From NCBI GenBank assembly GCA_006212115.1, contig PDUK01000027.1, positions 1 through 35,082 of the forward strand: DNA of 35,082 bases, read 5' to 3'. Shown here in pieces: positions 24,303-33,283 of the stretch (the first letter of the stretch is position 1; every line of letters begins with the position of its first letter). The notes beneath the pieces are model-generated. The model ran no database searches, had not been told where the DNA came from, and was given only the letters and a program-made list of their open reading frames with translations. The DNA is from Thalassolituus sp. (lineage in GTDB: Bacteria > Pseudomonadota > Gammaproteobacteria > Pseudomonadales > Oceanobacteraceae). A program made the translations under genes and the position numbers.

Positions 24303-25111
24303 GCTTTGTTTTCTCCAGTCTTATCAGCGCTGCGATACGCCCACACCAACAGAATCACACCAAAAATAATCATCGGAATGCTGAGCATCTGACCACGCGA
24401 CATCCAGCCAAACAAGTCGAAACCAATATGCGCATCCGGCTCACGGAAGAACTCAGCAATGGTACGGAAAACACCGTAGCCAAGCAGAAACATCGCACTG
24501 ACGGCTTTTTGTGGACGAGGCCGGGAAGAATAGAACCACAGAATCAAGAACAGCAGCAGCCCTTCTAAACCGGCTTGATACAACTGCGAAGGATGTCGAG
24601 CAAACTCATCCGCACGCGGAAACACCATGGCCCAAGGCACCTGCTCCGGATCAGCGACACGCCCCCAGAGCTCACCACCGATGAAGTTACCGATACGGCC
24701 GAACATCAGACCTAAGGGTACAAACGGCGCACCAAAATCACCGACATCAAAGAAGCTTTTCTTGTGAATTTTGCAGAATATGGCAATGGCCGTCAGCACG
24801 CCCAGTAGACCACCATGGAAGGACATACCGCCCTCCCAAACGCGCAGTAACCACAGCGGATCTTCGAGAAACTGCGGAAAGTTATAAAACAGTACGTAAC
24901 CCATCCGACCACCGATCACGACACCCATGGCACCGTAGAAAATCAGGTCAGACACTTGCTGAGTAGTCCAGCCACTGCCGGGCTGTTTCGCCCTCCAGCT
25001 CGCGAGTAAATAAGCCGAGGCAAAGGCCGCAAGGTACATCAGTCCGTACCAGTGCACCTGCAGAAAACCAAATTCAAACGCGACGGGATTAATATCCGGA
25101 TAAGTCAGCAT
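24299..25111 (-). CDS. lgt: Prolipoprotein diacylglyceryl transferase
   Basis: This 270-residue inner-membrane enzyme with about seven membrane helices transfers diacylglycerol from phosphatidylglycerol to the lipobox Cys of prelipoproteins. The family signature [14 protein letters not shown] (138-151) and MSFHGGLLG (96-104) are complete. It lies 10 bases after the TauE/SafE stop and overlaps thyA. Among proteins in the window, the predicted lipoprotein at 33284 would be a substrate. Confidence 0.96.
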   Translation of the reverse strand: MLTYPDINPVAFEFGFLQVHWYGLMYLAAFASAYLLASWRAKQPGSGWTTQQVSDLIFYGAMGVVIGGRMGYVLFYNFPQFLEDPLWLLRVWEGGMSFHGGLLGVLTAIAIFCKIHKKSFFDVGDFGAPFVPLGLMFGRIGNFIGGELWGRVADPEQVPWAMVFPRADEFARHPSQLYQAGLEGLLLFLILWFYSSRPRPQKAVSAMFLLGYGVFRTIAEFFREPDAHIGFDLFGWMSRGQMLSIPMIIFGVILLVWAYRSADKTGENKA

Positions 25112-25121
25112 GTCGAGTCCA

Positions 25122-25910
25122 TCAAGAGAAAAAGATAAAGCGAATTCCGACGACGCAGAGTAACACAGCGAACAGCTTTTTCAGCAGTGCGGCATCAAGT
25201 CGGTGAGCCAGTTTTGCCCCAACCCGCGCAAAAGGCACACTCGTCAGCGCAATACCGACCACGGCAGGCCAATAGATGTACCCCGTCGCCCCCGAGGGCA
25301 GCAACTCGTTATCCCACCCAGCCGCGACATTCGCCACCGCACCGGTCAGCGCGATAGGAATACCACACGCGGCTGAGGTCGCCACCGCCTGACGCATATC
25401 GAAGCGCATCCAAGATAAATACGGCACAGTAAAGGTGCCTCCACCAATACCAAACCAGGACGAGCCAAAACCTATTATACTGCCTGCAGTCATAAAGCCC
25501 TTCGCAGACGGGCGCGCCCCACTACCTGGCGGCTCCCAGCCACTGAACATTTTGGCCGCCACCAGCAGAGCAAACACACCAATAATGATTTGCAGCACCG
25601 GACCCGGGACTTCACTGATAAAGGCCACACCCAACGCGGTACCCACCACGATACCGAAGGTCATGCTGCGTACAATACTCCAGTCGATAGCGCCTTTACT
25701 GTGATGCTCATGCACCGAACTGATCGAGGTAAACACGATGGTCGTCAACGAGGTGGCCACAGCCATATGCGTCATAACTTCGGGCGAGATACCCGCCGCG
25801 GTAAAAGAAATAATCAACACCGGGACAATGACCATGCCGCCGCCGATACCAAACAGACCTGCGAGAACACCGGCAAAGGCACCGACCAGCAGATAGAGGA
25901 GGAATGTCAT
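25122..25910 (-). CDS. Sulfite exporter TauE/SafE family membrane protein
   Basis: This 262-residue protein has about eight membrane segments in two similar halves. Each half begins with the family phrase: [19 protein letters not shown] (N-half) and [17 protein letters not shown] (C-half). [20 protein letters not shown] is also typical. Members export sulfite, sulfoacetate or related organic anions, but the substrate is not shown here. It is the first gene of the TauE-lgt-thyA unit, an order also seen in Pseudomonas. The upstream divergent region with NRDE carries overlapping palindromes (25970-25991). Confidence 0.93.
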   Translation of the reverse strand: MTFLLYLLVGAFAGVLAGLFGIGGGMVIVPVLIISFTAAGISPEVMTHMAVATSLTTIVFTSISSVHEHHSKGAIDWSIVRSMTFGIVVGTALGVAFISEVPGPVLQIIIGVFALLVAAKMFSGWEPPGSGARPSAKGFMTAGSIIGFGSSWFGIGGGTFTVPYLSWMRFDMRQAVATSAACGIPIALTGAVANVAAGWDNELLPSGATGYIYWPAVVGIALTSVPFARVGAKLAHRLDAALLKKLFAVLLCVVGIRFIFFS

Positions 25911-25969
25911 GCACGAACTTCCATATAAAATGAAGCGGCATTATGAAGCAATCGTATCCTGTGTACACA

Positions 25970-25991
25970 TCAACAGTCTGTTGATATCAAC
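25970..25991. promoter_or_regulatory. Overlapping palindromes, possible operator
   Basis: TCAACAG-t-CTGTTGA (25970-25984) is a perfect inverted repeat. GTTGATATCAAC (25980-25991) is a perfect 12-bp palindrome sharing the GTTGA half. Three TCAAC/GTTGA half-sites thus lie together in the divergent TauE/NRDE promoter region, 60 bases upstream of one gene and 43 of the other. Confidence 0.45.
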
Positions 25992-26033
25992 GAACGCTAC
26001 CTGACAGGTGCTTGAGTTGGTTACACTGCCACT

Positions 26034-26777
26034 ATGTGTTTAATCGTATTTGACTGGCAACCCGGCACCGAATGCTGGCTTCGCCTGAGCGCCAACCGGG
26101 ATGAAGTTTACCGTCGTCCCGCTGCAACCATGCATCCCTGGCCGGAATATCCGGGACTTTATGCTGGCAAAGACCTGGAGCAAGGTGGGACCTGGCTCGG
26201 CGTCACAGAGGAAGGACGCTGGGCGGCGCTGACCAATGTCCGGGCTCCCGGAGCCGGCCCGGAAGATCCCCGCTCACGAGGTGAACTTGTCCTCAGCTAT
26301 CTCACCTCTGGCCAATCCCCAGAGAATTGGCTCGCCACTGTTAACGCTGAGCAGTATGCCCCTTTTAATCTCCTGATTGGTGACCAGACCGAGCTCTGGT
26401 ACCTGTGTAATCATCCACAAATAACAGCCAGGCGACTGGAAGCGGGCCTGTACAGCCTGAGCAATGCACAATTAGACAGCCCATGGCCCAAAGCTGAACT
26501 GGCGAAGCAACAACTTGCTCAGGCCAGTCCACCCTATGCGGGATTATTAGACCGACGCCAGATCTGGCCAGACAACGAACTCCCGCAGACCGGCGTACCA
26601 CTACTTTGGGAGCGCCTACTCTCTGCTCAGTTTATTATCGCTCCGGGTTACGGTACACGATGCAGTACCGGCATCGACGCCAGACGCGGGAACATGGAAT
26701 TACAGGAAATAACCTGGGATGAAACCGGCACCGCCGTCGACGAAAAAACCTACAACATAGTGCTGTTAGACAGGTAA
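26034..26777 (+). CDS. NRDE/TANGO2 family protein
   Basis: This 247-residue protein starts MCLIVFDWQPG and contains SANRDEVYRRP, the defining NRDE motif. GGTWLGVTEEGRWAALTNVR, FNLLIGDQTELWYLCN and GIYSLSN-like LYSLSNAQLD follow as in the family. The Met-Cys start is conserved and might expose an N-terminal Cys. Eukaryotic TANGO2 has been linked to heme or lipid trafficking; the bacterial role is not settled. It is a single gene, followed by an imperfect hairpin before the LdtD gene. Confidence 0.92.
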   Translation: MCLIVFDWQPGTECWLRLSANRDEVYRRPAATMHPWPEYPGLYAGKDLEQGGTWLGVTEEGRWAALTNVRAPGAGPEDPRSRGELVLSYLTSGQSPENWLATVNAEQYAPFNLLIGDQTELWYLCNHPQITARRLEAGLYSLSNAQLDSPWPKAELAKQQLAQASPPYAGLLDRRQIWPDNELPQTGVPLLWERLLSAQFIIAPGYGTRCSTGIDARRGNMELQEITWDETGTAVDEKTYNIVLLDR

Positions 26778-26785
26778 TCGTTTCC

Positions 26786-26820
26786 CGCCCGTTACAAACG
26801 AAAACGCATCGTGACGGGCG
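26786..26820 (+). terminator. Imperfect hairpin after the NRDE gene
   Basis: CGCCCGTTAC (26786-26795) pairs with GTGACGGGCG (26811-26820) with one mismatch around a 15-base loop. It covers the GTG at 26811, which argues against that codon starting the next gene. Confidence 0.45.
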
Positions 26821-26849
26821 AGTCTCCCATCTGCGTCCATACTCAATGT

Positions 26850-28637
26850 ATGACGTATATTCGCACGCACCAACCGCCCCAGCGTCAGCGACGCTCAAGC
26901 CACCGTGTCCCTCTGATTATCGGTGGAGTCTGCGTATTACTATTATTTGCTGCTCTCAGTGCAAGCTTGTACACACGCCCCTTTATGCCACCCAATGTTG
27001 CTCAGGAACACATGGAGCACTGGTTGATTGAAGGCGCACGCAAAGTCGCAGGAGAAGTGCGCCTGCGGCACATCCGCAACGTCGAACCCTTTTACCTGAA
27101 ACGCAATTACCAACCGATCTGGCTCGACAGCTACCAACTCCGCCCCGAGGCACTCGAGCTGATCGAATTACTGCGGGAAACCTCCGTCGATGACTGGCGC
27201 AACTACGGCTATTCACTCGAAACACTCGAACGCGAAATGCGACGCCTGACCAACCTGCCTGAACAGGCAACGGCCATGGAAGTACTCCTTACCGATGCTT
27301 TTGTGACTTACGCCGAGCAAGCGCTCAATAATGAGTTAATTCCAAACGCCGATGAAAATGATCACCCGACCATGCGTAGAGTGGTATTGAGTGGTGACGA
27401 TCGCATCACTGAAATGCAGATCATCAGCCTGCTTCAGGAGTCTGTCCGTCAGAATAAACTGGACGAACTACTGGCTCAGATGGCGCCTCAGCACGAAGGC
27501 TACCGACGTTTGCGCGCCGAGCTGAAACGCTACCGCGATATTGACCGCAGCGGTGGTTGGCGCCCGATCAGCCACGACCTGACACTGAGTGCAGGCGACC
27601 GGCATGCTGACGTACCCTACCTGCGGTGGCTACTTGATCAGTATGGGGATCTTCCTTCGGGGACTCTGAGCTGGTTCTTCGGTTCTGAAGACAATATTCC
27701 AGCGCCTGCACGAAATCCAAATGCCGATCTGACTCAGGCAGAATATCTACTGGATGGCCCGCTGCGTAGCGCAATTATTCACTTCCAGAAACGTCACAAG
27801 CTTGAGCAAACTGGCTCACTGAATAAAGACACCATCGACCGACTGAATATTCCGCCCTACCAGACCGCCCAGCGCATTGCACTGAATATGAAGCGCTGGC
27901 GACAACTACCCAGTGATCTTGGTGAGCGCCATATCATGGTAAACATGGCCGACTATTCTATGCAGCTGGTCAAAAACGGCGCGCCGGAACTGGAGATGAA
28001 AGTCATCATTGGGCGACTGGATCGCCGTACACCTGTAATGACCGACCTGATGCGCATTATCGAAGTCGCGCCCACCTGGACAGTTCCGCCTCGGATCGCC
28101 GGTTCTTACATATTGCCTAACGTAAAGCGCAACCCCGACTACCTGAAACAGAAAGGCTTCGACGTTATGCAGTGGCGCAATGGCGCTCGGGTTCATGTCG
28201 CCGCTGACGAGATTAACTGGCATAACTACAGCGCTCGCAATCTTCCCTACACCTTTGTGCAGCGCCCGGGAAAACTGAATGCCCTTGGTACGGTTAAATT
28301 CCTGTTCCCCAACGACCAGAGTATTTACCTGCACGACACATCCAGTCCAGAGCTGTTCGATAAAGAGCAACGCGCATTGAGTTCAGGATGTGTACGGGTA
28401 GAAAAGCCGCGCTTACTGGCAGAGAAATTACTGCAGTCGCAGGATGGCTGGCATCGTGGACGAATAGACGAAGCTATTGATCATAACCACACCAGCCGCA
28501 TCCGGATCAAAGATCCGGTGCCAGTTCACCTCATGTATTGGACTACTTGGGTAGACGACGAAGGCCAACTGCAGATTCGGGACGACGTTTACCAGCGCGA
28601 CCTGATTGGCGGCACGGCCACCCACGCGAGCCTGTGA
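26850..28637 (+). CDS. ldtD: L,D-transpeptidase, LdtD/YcbB type
   Basis: Started at the ATG 26850 the protein has 595 residues, close to E. coli YcbB. One membrane segment (about 21-38, VPLIIGGVCVLLLFAAL) anchors it with the bulk in the periplasm. A scaffold domain is followed by a peptidoglycan-binding region (LLDGPLRSAIIHFQKRHKLE then QTGSL) and the YkuD catalytic domain. In that domain YLHDTSSPELFDKEQRALSS carries the conserved His, and SGCVRVEKPRLLA carries the nucleophile Cys514. It makes 3-3 cross-links between meso-DAP residues. A GTG at 26811 is a possible alternative start but sits in a hairpin. mepK follows, as ycbK follows ycbB in E. coli. Confidence 0.92.
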   Translation: MTYIRTHQPPQRQRRSSHRVPLIIGGVCVLLLFAALSASLYTRPFMPPNVAQEHMEHWLIEGARKVAGEVRLRHIRNVEPFYLKRNYQPIWLDSYQLRPEALELIELLRETSVDDWRNYGYSLETLEREMRRLTNLPEQATAMEVLLTDAFVTYAEQALNNELIPNADENDHPTMRRVVLSGDDRITEMQIISLLQESVRQNKLDELLAQMAPQHEGYRRLRAELKRYRDIDRSGGWRPISHDLTLSAGDRHADVPYLRWLLDQYGDLPSGTLSWFFGSEDNIPAPARNPNADLTQAEYLLDGPLRSAIIHFQKRHKLEQTGSLNKDTIDRLNIPPYQTAQRIALNMKRWRQLPSDLGERHIMVNMADYSMQLVKNGAPELEMKVIIGRLDRRTPVMTDLMRIIEVAPTWTVPPRIAGSYILPNVKRNPDYLKQKGFDVMQWRNGARVHVAADEINWHNYSARNLPYTFVQRPGKLNALGTVKFLFPNDQSIYLHDTSSPELFDKEQRALSSGCVRVEKPRLLAEKLLQSQDGWHRGRIDEAIDHNHTSRIRIKDPVPVHLMYWTTWVDDEGQLQIRDDVYQRDLIGGTATHASL

Positions 28638-28674
28638 GTCCTACCTTTTAACACCACTCCCTCGCACAGGCTCG
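28627..28674 (+). terminator. Long-loop hairpin at the end of ldtD
   Basis: CGAGCCTGTG (28627-28636) and CACAGGCTCG (28665-28674) form a perfect 10-bp stem across a 28-base loop, overlapping the stop codon. A T6 run follows at about 28691. It may terminate or attenuate transcription before mepK. Confidence 0.45.
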
Positions 28675-29030
28675 TTACCCTCCGGACTGATTTTTTAAAC
28701 CCACACCTCAACTGACTACCTCAAAAGTGCCCTGGTTCACGGTATGCAAAATACCAGCGATATATCGTTTTATCAGTGGCGTAATTAACGCAAACATCCC
28801 GCTTTTCAAATATCAGGATCGTCGTTTTAATTTCCCACTGCAGGTGAGCATTTTTCAGAGAAGCCCAAGCGTATTTGTAACAGCCAATTACAGGTTGGCG
28901 CGTATTTACGTAATGCCGACATGACACTCCTGTCGCAGCAGACTTACTGCTGAATTGCCTCAGGTTATTTCCGCTGGAGTTTTGGCATACTGGCCTCTCA
29001 CTGTAACCCCTATGTAACAGGAGCTCGAAC
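28638..29030. other. Long gap between ldtD and mepK
   Basis: This 393-base stretch is more AT-rich than its neighbours, especially 28740-28900. A small hairpin CAGCAG-actta-CTGCTG lies at 28936-28952, and the mepK ribosome binding site AGGAG just before 29031. Short ORFs on both strands (28727-28924 plus, 28721-29032 minus) show no family and no good start signals, so I leave them out. Confidence 0.5.
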
Positions 29031-29594
29031 ATGCTGGACCGTCGCCGTTTTCTGCAACAGTTTGCCGCTGTATCTGCTGCAGGTATGACAGGACTCAGTA
29101 ACCAAGCCTTCGCATCTCAGGAAAATCTGATTGTGGACGGCCCGGATCGCACACTGAATCTCTATAACATTCATACAGGTGAAACCGTCAAAAGCACGTT
29201 CTGGTCGCAGGGTCAGTTTGTTGACAGTGAAATCGAGATGCTCGATATACTGGTGCGTGATTTCCGCGCAAATGATGTGATCTCGATGGATCGCCAGTTA
29301 TATCAGGACCTGTTCGTGTTGCAGGAAACACTGGCCCCAAGCCAGCCTATGTACATCATTTCTGGCTATCGCTCGCCAAACACCAATGCAGCACTGCGCA
29401 AAGCAGGTGGCGGCGTTGCGAAAAAGAGCCTGCACATGCAGGGACGAGCAATGGATATCAGAATTCCCGGTGTCTCGAACGCAGACTTACACAAAGCCGC
29501 GCTTGCGCTGAAAAGCGGTGGCGTCGGATATTATCCAAACAGTGGATTTATTCACCTTGATACAGGCCGGGTGCGCCGCTGGCAAGGTTCCTGA
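29031..29594 (+). CDS. mepK: Murein endopeptidase, MepK/YcbK (DUF882) family
   Basis: This 187-residue exported protein has the N-terminus MLDRRRFLQQFAAVSAAGMT, a twin-arginine-type signal (RRRFLQ). The M15-like metallopeptidase core has YIISGYRSPNTNAALR (109-123), KSLHMQGRAMDIRI (132-145) with zinc ligands His135 and Asp142, and GFIHLDTGRVRRW (172-184) with His175. In E. coli MepK cuts peptidoglycan cross-links, including the 3-3 type made by LdtD. The genes are neighbours there as well, but here a 393-base gap separates them, so it may have its own promoter. Confidence 0.9.
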   Translation: MLDRRRFLQQFAAVSAAGMTGLSNQAFASQENLIVDGPDRTLNLYNIHTGETVKSTFWSQGQFVDSEIEMLDILVRDFRANDVISMDRQLYQDLFVLQETLAPSQPMYIISGYRSPNTNAALRKAGGGVAKKSLHMQGRAMDIRIPGVSNADLHKAALALKSGGVGYYPNSGFIHLDTGRVRRWQGS

Positions 29595-29599
29595 CCTAG

Positions 29600-31882
29600 C
29601 TATGCGCCGACGTTAGGGCCGATAATACGGCCAAAACCGGCTTTCTCCAGCATCAACTGCAGCGTTGATGCGATCACTTCACCGCTTTCCATGGTGATCA
29701 CTTCGTTAAGCAGGTTTTCGGCCCACTCGCGACTGATGCCACGCAGCACGGATTTTACTTTTGGAAGGTTGGTTGCGTTCATCGACAGGCAATCGTACCC
29801 CATCGCCATCAACAGGACGGCGCCCATCGGATTTCCTGCCAGTTCACCACAGACACTGACGGGTTTTCCTTCCGCACGGGCCTCATCGACAATACGCTTC
29901 AGCGCCTGCAATACCCCCGGATGAAACGCCTGGTACAGATCAGCAACACGCGGGTTATTGCGATCCACAGCCAACAAGTATTGGGTCAGGTCATTACTGC
30001 CGACAGAGAGAAAATCAACGCGCTGGGCCAGATCACTGATCTGATACACCGCCGCGGGGACTTCGATCATGACACCCACTTGCGGCATCTCGACGTTGAA
30101 ACCTTCTTCGAGGGTTTCGACGTGCGCCCGGTAAATCAGGTGCAGAGCGGTATCTACCTCAGACACATTGCTGACCATAGGCAGCATGATACGCAGGTTA
30201 TTTAACCCTTCGCTGGCCTTCATCATGGCCCGTACCTGAACCAGAAAGATTTCAGGGTGATCGAGCGTCACGCGAATACCGCGCCAGCCGAGGAATGGGT
30301 TCGCCTCGTTGATCGGGAAGTAAGTAAGTGCTTTGTCACCGCCGATATCTAACGTCCGCATGGTGACTGGGTCAGGGCTGAAGGTTTCCAGCTGCTCGCG
30401 ATAAATTTCCTGCTGCTCACTTTCCGACGGAAAGCGATCTTTCATCATGAAGGGGACTTCGGTGCGGTACAGTCCAACCCCTTCTGCGCCGCGATCACGA
30501 CTACGCAACGCATCGGTAATCAGTCCGGTATTCACCCACAATGGAATGCGGTGTCCGTCGAGCGTCTCGGCTGGCTGATGAATCAAGCCTTCCAGATCTT
30601 CAGCAAGGGCCTGCTCTTCCTCGTAAATGGCGTTGTACTGCTCGCGCAGTTCGTCATTGGGGTTGGAGAACAACAGCCCCCGATACCCATCAACGATCAG
30701 ATCTTTGCCATCCAATTGAGCGTAGGGCAGATCAACGGCACCCATTACAGTGGGAATGCCCATCGCTCGCGCGAGAATGGCCACATGAGAGTTCGATGAC
30801 CCTTTCACCGACACCATAGCGCGCAGTTTATCGGTCGGCACCTCGCCCAACATAGCGGGAGTCAGCTCTTCACTGACCAGAATCGTGTTATCCGGGTAAT
30901 CATCCGGACGGGAGGTCGCTTCATTACCCTGCAGGTGAGCAAGAATACGCGTACCCAGATCGAGAATGTCGGTCGCCCGCTCACGCAGATAGGCGTCTTC
31001 CATCATCTGGAAGTGACCCACGTATTCCATCACAACCTGACGTAACGCTCCTTGTGCCCAATTCCCTTTGTTAATCGCCGCTTTTACCTCGGCACCAAGG
31101 GCATTGTCATCGAGCATATTGAGATAGACGTCAAACAGCGCCATTTCTTCAGGGCGAAGCTCACCCTGTAACTTGCCACCGAGCGAGCGTATTTCATCTC
31201 GTGCCGCTTCCAGCGCAAGATCAAATCGTTCCAGTTCGGTATCAAGGGAATCTGGCTCCCGATCAACCACGCCCGATAAATCGGCAGCAGGAGAAATAAC
31301 GACACCGGTGCCCAGACCTACGCCCGGCGCACCCGGCGCGCCAGTAAAACGCGTACTTTTCTTTGGTTCACTGGCGGTTTGCGGGATATGCAGGATATTG
31401 CCGGTCGCTTCAGCGTGGGCAATCACCCCGGCAAGCTGAGCTGACATGGTGACCAGAAAGGCTTCTTCACCGGCATCAAACTGACGGCTATCACGCTGCT
31501 GCACCACCATAACGCCTAGCAGACGCTTATGGTGAATGATCGGCACGCCAAGGAAAGACATGAAAGGATCTTCGCCGGTTTCCGACAGATACTGAAACCG
31601 CGGGTGCTCTGGCGCATTATCGATGTTGAGGGGTTCTTCCCGGGTACCAACCAGACCAACCAAGCCCTGAGAGGCGGCTAGGCTGACCTTGCCGACGGCG
31701 TCCTGACGCAGACCTTCGGTGGCCATCAGAACGTAGCGCTTATCATCCGGCTCATACAGATATACGGAGCATACCTCGGTCTGCATCGCCTCACGAATGC
31801 GGGCAACCACAACCTTCAAAGCCTCGCTCAGTTCTGTGACTGAGCTGACTTCCTGTACGATACGCCTCAATATATCGAGCAT
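29600..31882 (-). CDS. ptsP: Phosphoenolpyruvate-protein phosphotransferase PtsP (EI-Ntr)
   Basis: This 760-residue protein is enzyme I of the nitrogen PTS. An N-terminal GAF domain (1-155) would sense small molecules. The EI portion begins with GAPGAPGVGLGTGVV (181-195), and the phospho-acceptor is His366 in GSSNSHVAILARAMGIPTV. The PEP-binding barrel has GLYRTEVPFM (470-479), LDIGGDK (511-517), GSNDLTQY (628-635) and the catalytic Cys678 in VSVCGELAGNP. It passes phosphate from PEP to NPr (PtsO) and then PtsN. It follows rppH by 99 bases on the same strand, the usual rppH-ptsP pair of gammaproteobacteria. Confidence 0.97.
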   Translation of the reverse strand: MLDILRRIVQEVSSVTELSEALKVVVARIREAMQTEVCSVYLYEPDDKRYVLMATEGLRQDAVGKVSLAASQGLVGLVGTREEPLNIDNAPEHPRFQYLSETGEDPFMSFLGVPIIHHKRLLGVMVVQQRDSRQFDAGEEAFLVTMSAQLAGVIAHAEATGNILHIPQTASEPKKSTRFTGAPGAPGVGLGTGVVISPAADLSGVVDREPDSLDTELERFDLALEAARDEIRSLGGKLQGELRPEEMALFDVYLNMLDDNALGAEVKAAINKGNWAQGALRQVVMEYVGHFQMMEDAYLRERATDILDLGTRILAHLQGNEATSRPDDYPDNTILVSEELTPAMLGEVPTDKLRAMVSVKGSSNSHVAILARAMGIPTVMGAVDLPYAQLDGKDLIVDGYRGLLFSNPNDELREQYNAIYEEEQALAEDLEGLIHQPAETLDGHRIPLWVNTGLITDALRSRDRGAEGVGLYRTEVPFMMKDRFPSESEQQEIYREQLETFSPDPVTMRTLDIGGDKALTYFPINEANPFLGWRGIRVTLDHPEIFLVQVRAMMKASEGLNNLRIMLPMVSNVSEVDTALHLIYRAHVETLEEGFNVEMPQVGVMIEVPAAVYQISDLAQRVDFLSVGSNDLTQYLLAVDRNNPRVADLYQAFHPGVLQALKRIVDEARAEGKPVSVCGELAGNPMGAVLLMAMGYDCLSMNATNLPKVKSVLRGISREWAENLLNEVITMESGEVIASTLQLMLEKAGFGRIIGPNVGA

Positions 31883-31981
31883 ATTATCTCGGTGTCTGAT
31901 CCTGTTTCAGGCTTTCTTATTATCTCGTGCCAGTCTCGCCAGCACATGCGCCACTGTCCATGACGCAAGGTGCCATTAAGT

Positions 31982-32473
31982 CTAGCTGGTTTTTCGCTGT
32001 AAGCGCGCAATTCTTGGCGCCAGCTCGGCCAGGGCCCGACGGTAAACGTCGCGTTTAAACGACACCACCTCTCCCAATGGGAACCAATAGCTGACCCAGC
32101 TCCAACCATCGAACTCCGGGTTACCCGTTGCTGACAGGTCTATCCGGGATTCATCTGCTACCAATTTAAGCAGATACCATTTCTGTTTTTGCCCAACACA
32201 CACGGGGCGCTTGTCGCGTCTGATCATCCGTTTTGGTAAACGGTAGCGCAACCAGCCTCGGGTCGAACCAATAATCTGTACGTGTTCAGGCAGAAGACCC
32301 ACTTCTTCCTGCAACTCACGATACAGGGCTTTCTCCGGAGACTCTCCGCGTTTAATTCCCCCCTGTGGGAATTGCCAGGCATTCTGACCAATCCGCCGTG
32401 CCCATAACACCTGCCCCATTGCATTGCAGATGATGATGCCTACGTTCGGACGATACCCATGCTCGTCTATCAC
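31982..32473 (-). CDS. rppH: RNA pyrophosphohydrolase RppH
   Basis: This Nudix hydrolase removes pyrophosphate from mRNA 5' ends and triggers decay. I start at GTG 32473 ([17 protein letters not shown]), which matches the family N-terminus and has GGATGG just upstream. An ATG at 32485 would add four residues. That leaves 163 residues. The Nudix box [20 protein letters not shown] then VGL (about 38-60) is complete. [13 protein letters not shown] and the C-terminal [13 protein letters not shown] are typical of RppH. ptsP follows. Confidence 0.95.
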   Translation of the reverse strand: MIDEHGYRPNVGIIICNAMGQVLWARRIGQNAWQFPQGGIKRGESPEKALYRELQEEVGLLPEHVQIIGSTRGWLRYRLPKRMIRRDKRPVCVGQKQKWYLLKLVADESRIDLSATGNPEFDGWSWVSYWFPLGEVVSFKRDVYRRALAELAPRIARLQRKTS

Positions 32474-32616
32474 AATGCCATCCAACTATGTCTATTCAGT
32501 CAACCTTGCCACTTTTGCGCCAAAGGTCAATGCATATATAAGAAGGAAAGTATGGCGTGTTCCCGCTAGAATAGCGATTTGTTTCTGATTCAACTGCAAT
32601 TACGGGGCCCGACAAC

Positions 32617-33279
32617 GTGGCATTAGCAATCTTCGATCTCGACCATACTCTGCTATCCGGTGACAGCGATCATGCTTGGGGGCAGTTCCTCGTTGACCGG
32701 GGCTTGGTTGATCCCGCCGTCCACCAGCGTCGCAACGATCATTTCTATGAGCAGTACAAAGCAGGATGCCTCGATATCCATGAGTATCTTGAATTCGCCA
32801 TGCGTCCACTGACCGAGTACGACGCCGACCGCATGCACCGCGAACGAGAGACCTTCCTCAACGAGCGCATCGAACCCCTTATTACCGAAAAAGCCCGGGA
32901 TCTGATCCGTCACCATGAAGAGCGCGGCGATACACTGCTGATCATCACTGCCACCAATGGCTTTGTCACCTATCCCGTTGCAGACAGACTCGGAATCGCC
33001 CATATCATCGCCCCTCACCCAGAGGTTATTGACGGCAAGTACACCGGCAAAACCGTCGGTACCCCTAGCTTTCAGGAAGGCAAGGTCACCCGCCTGAAAG
33101 CCTGGATGGAAGAGCACGGTCATGAAATGACTGGCAGCTATTTTTACAGCGACTCTCACAATGACCTGCCCCTACTGAAGCTGGTCGACCATCCCGTTGC
33201 GGTCGACCCGGACCCAACTCTGCTCGCCAGCGCGGAAGCACAAGGCTGGCCTGTTATCAGTCTCAGGGACACGGATTGA
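32617..33279 (+). CDS. HAD-superfamily phosphatase (SerB-like, HAD-IB)
   Basis: This 220-residue cytosolic phosphatase has all HAD motifs: DLDHTLL with nucleophile Asp7 and acid/base Asp9, LLIITATN (motif II), the Lys in EGKVTRLK (III), and YSDSHNDLPLL (IV). The helical cap between residues 14 and 85 is type C1. It starts at GTG. In Pseudomonas the gene at the same position beside rppH-ptsP has, as I recall, been assigned histidinol-phosphate phosphatase activity; that would be a reasonable but unproven role here. The next gene begins 4 bases after its stop. Confidence 0.9.
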   Translation: MALAIFDLDHTLLSGDSDHAWGQFLVDRGLVDPAVHQRRNDHFYEQYKAGCLDIHEYLEFAMRPLTEYDADRMHRERETFLNERIEPLITEKARDLIRHHEERGDTLLIITATNGFVTYPVADRLGIAHIIAPHPEVIDGKYTGKTVGTPSFQEGKVTRLKAWMEEHGHEMTGSYFYSDSHNDLPLLKLVDHPVAVDPDPTLLASAEAQGWPVISLRDTD

Positions 33280-33283
33280 GCTG

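Noticed and set aside
28721-29032. ORFs on both strands between ldtD and mepK
   Set aside because: No family match, no ribosome binding site, and mutually overlapping; treated as non-coding.
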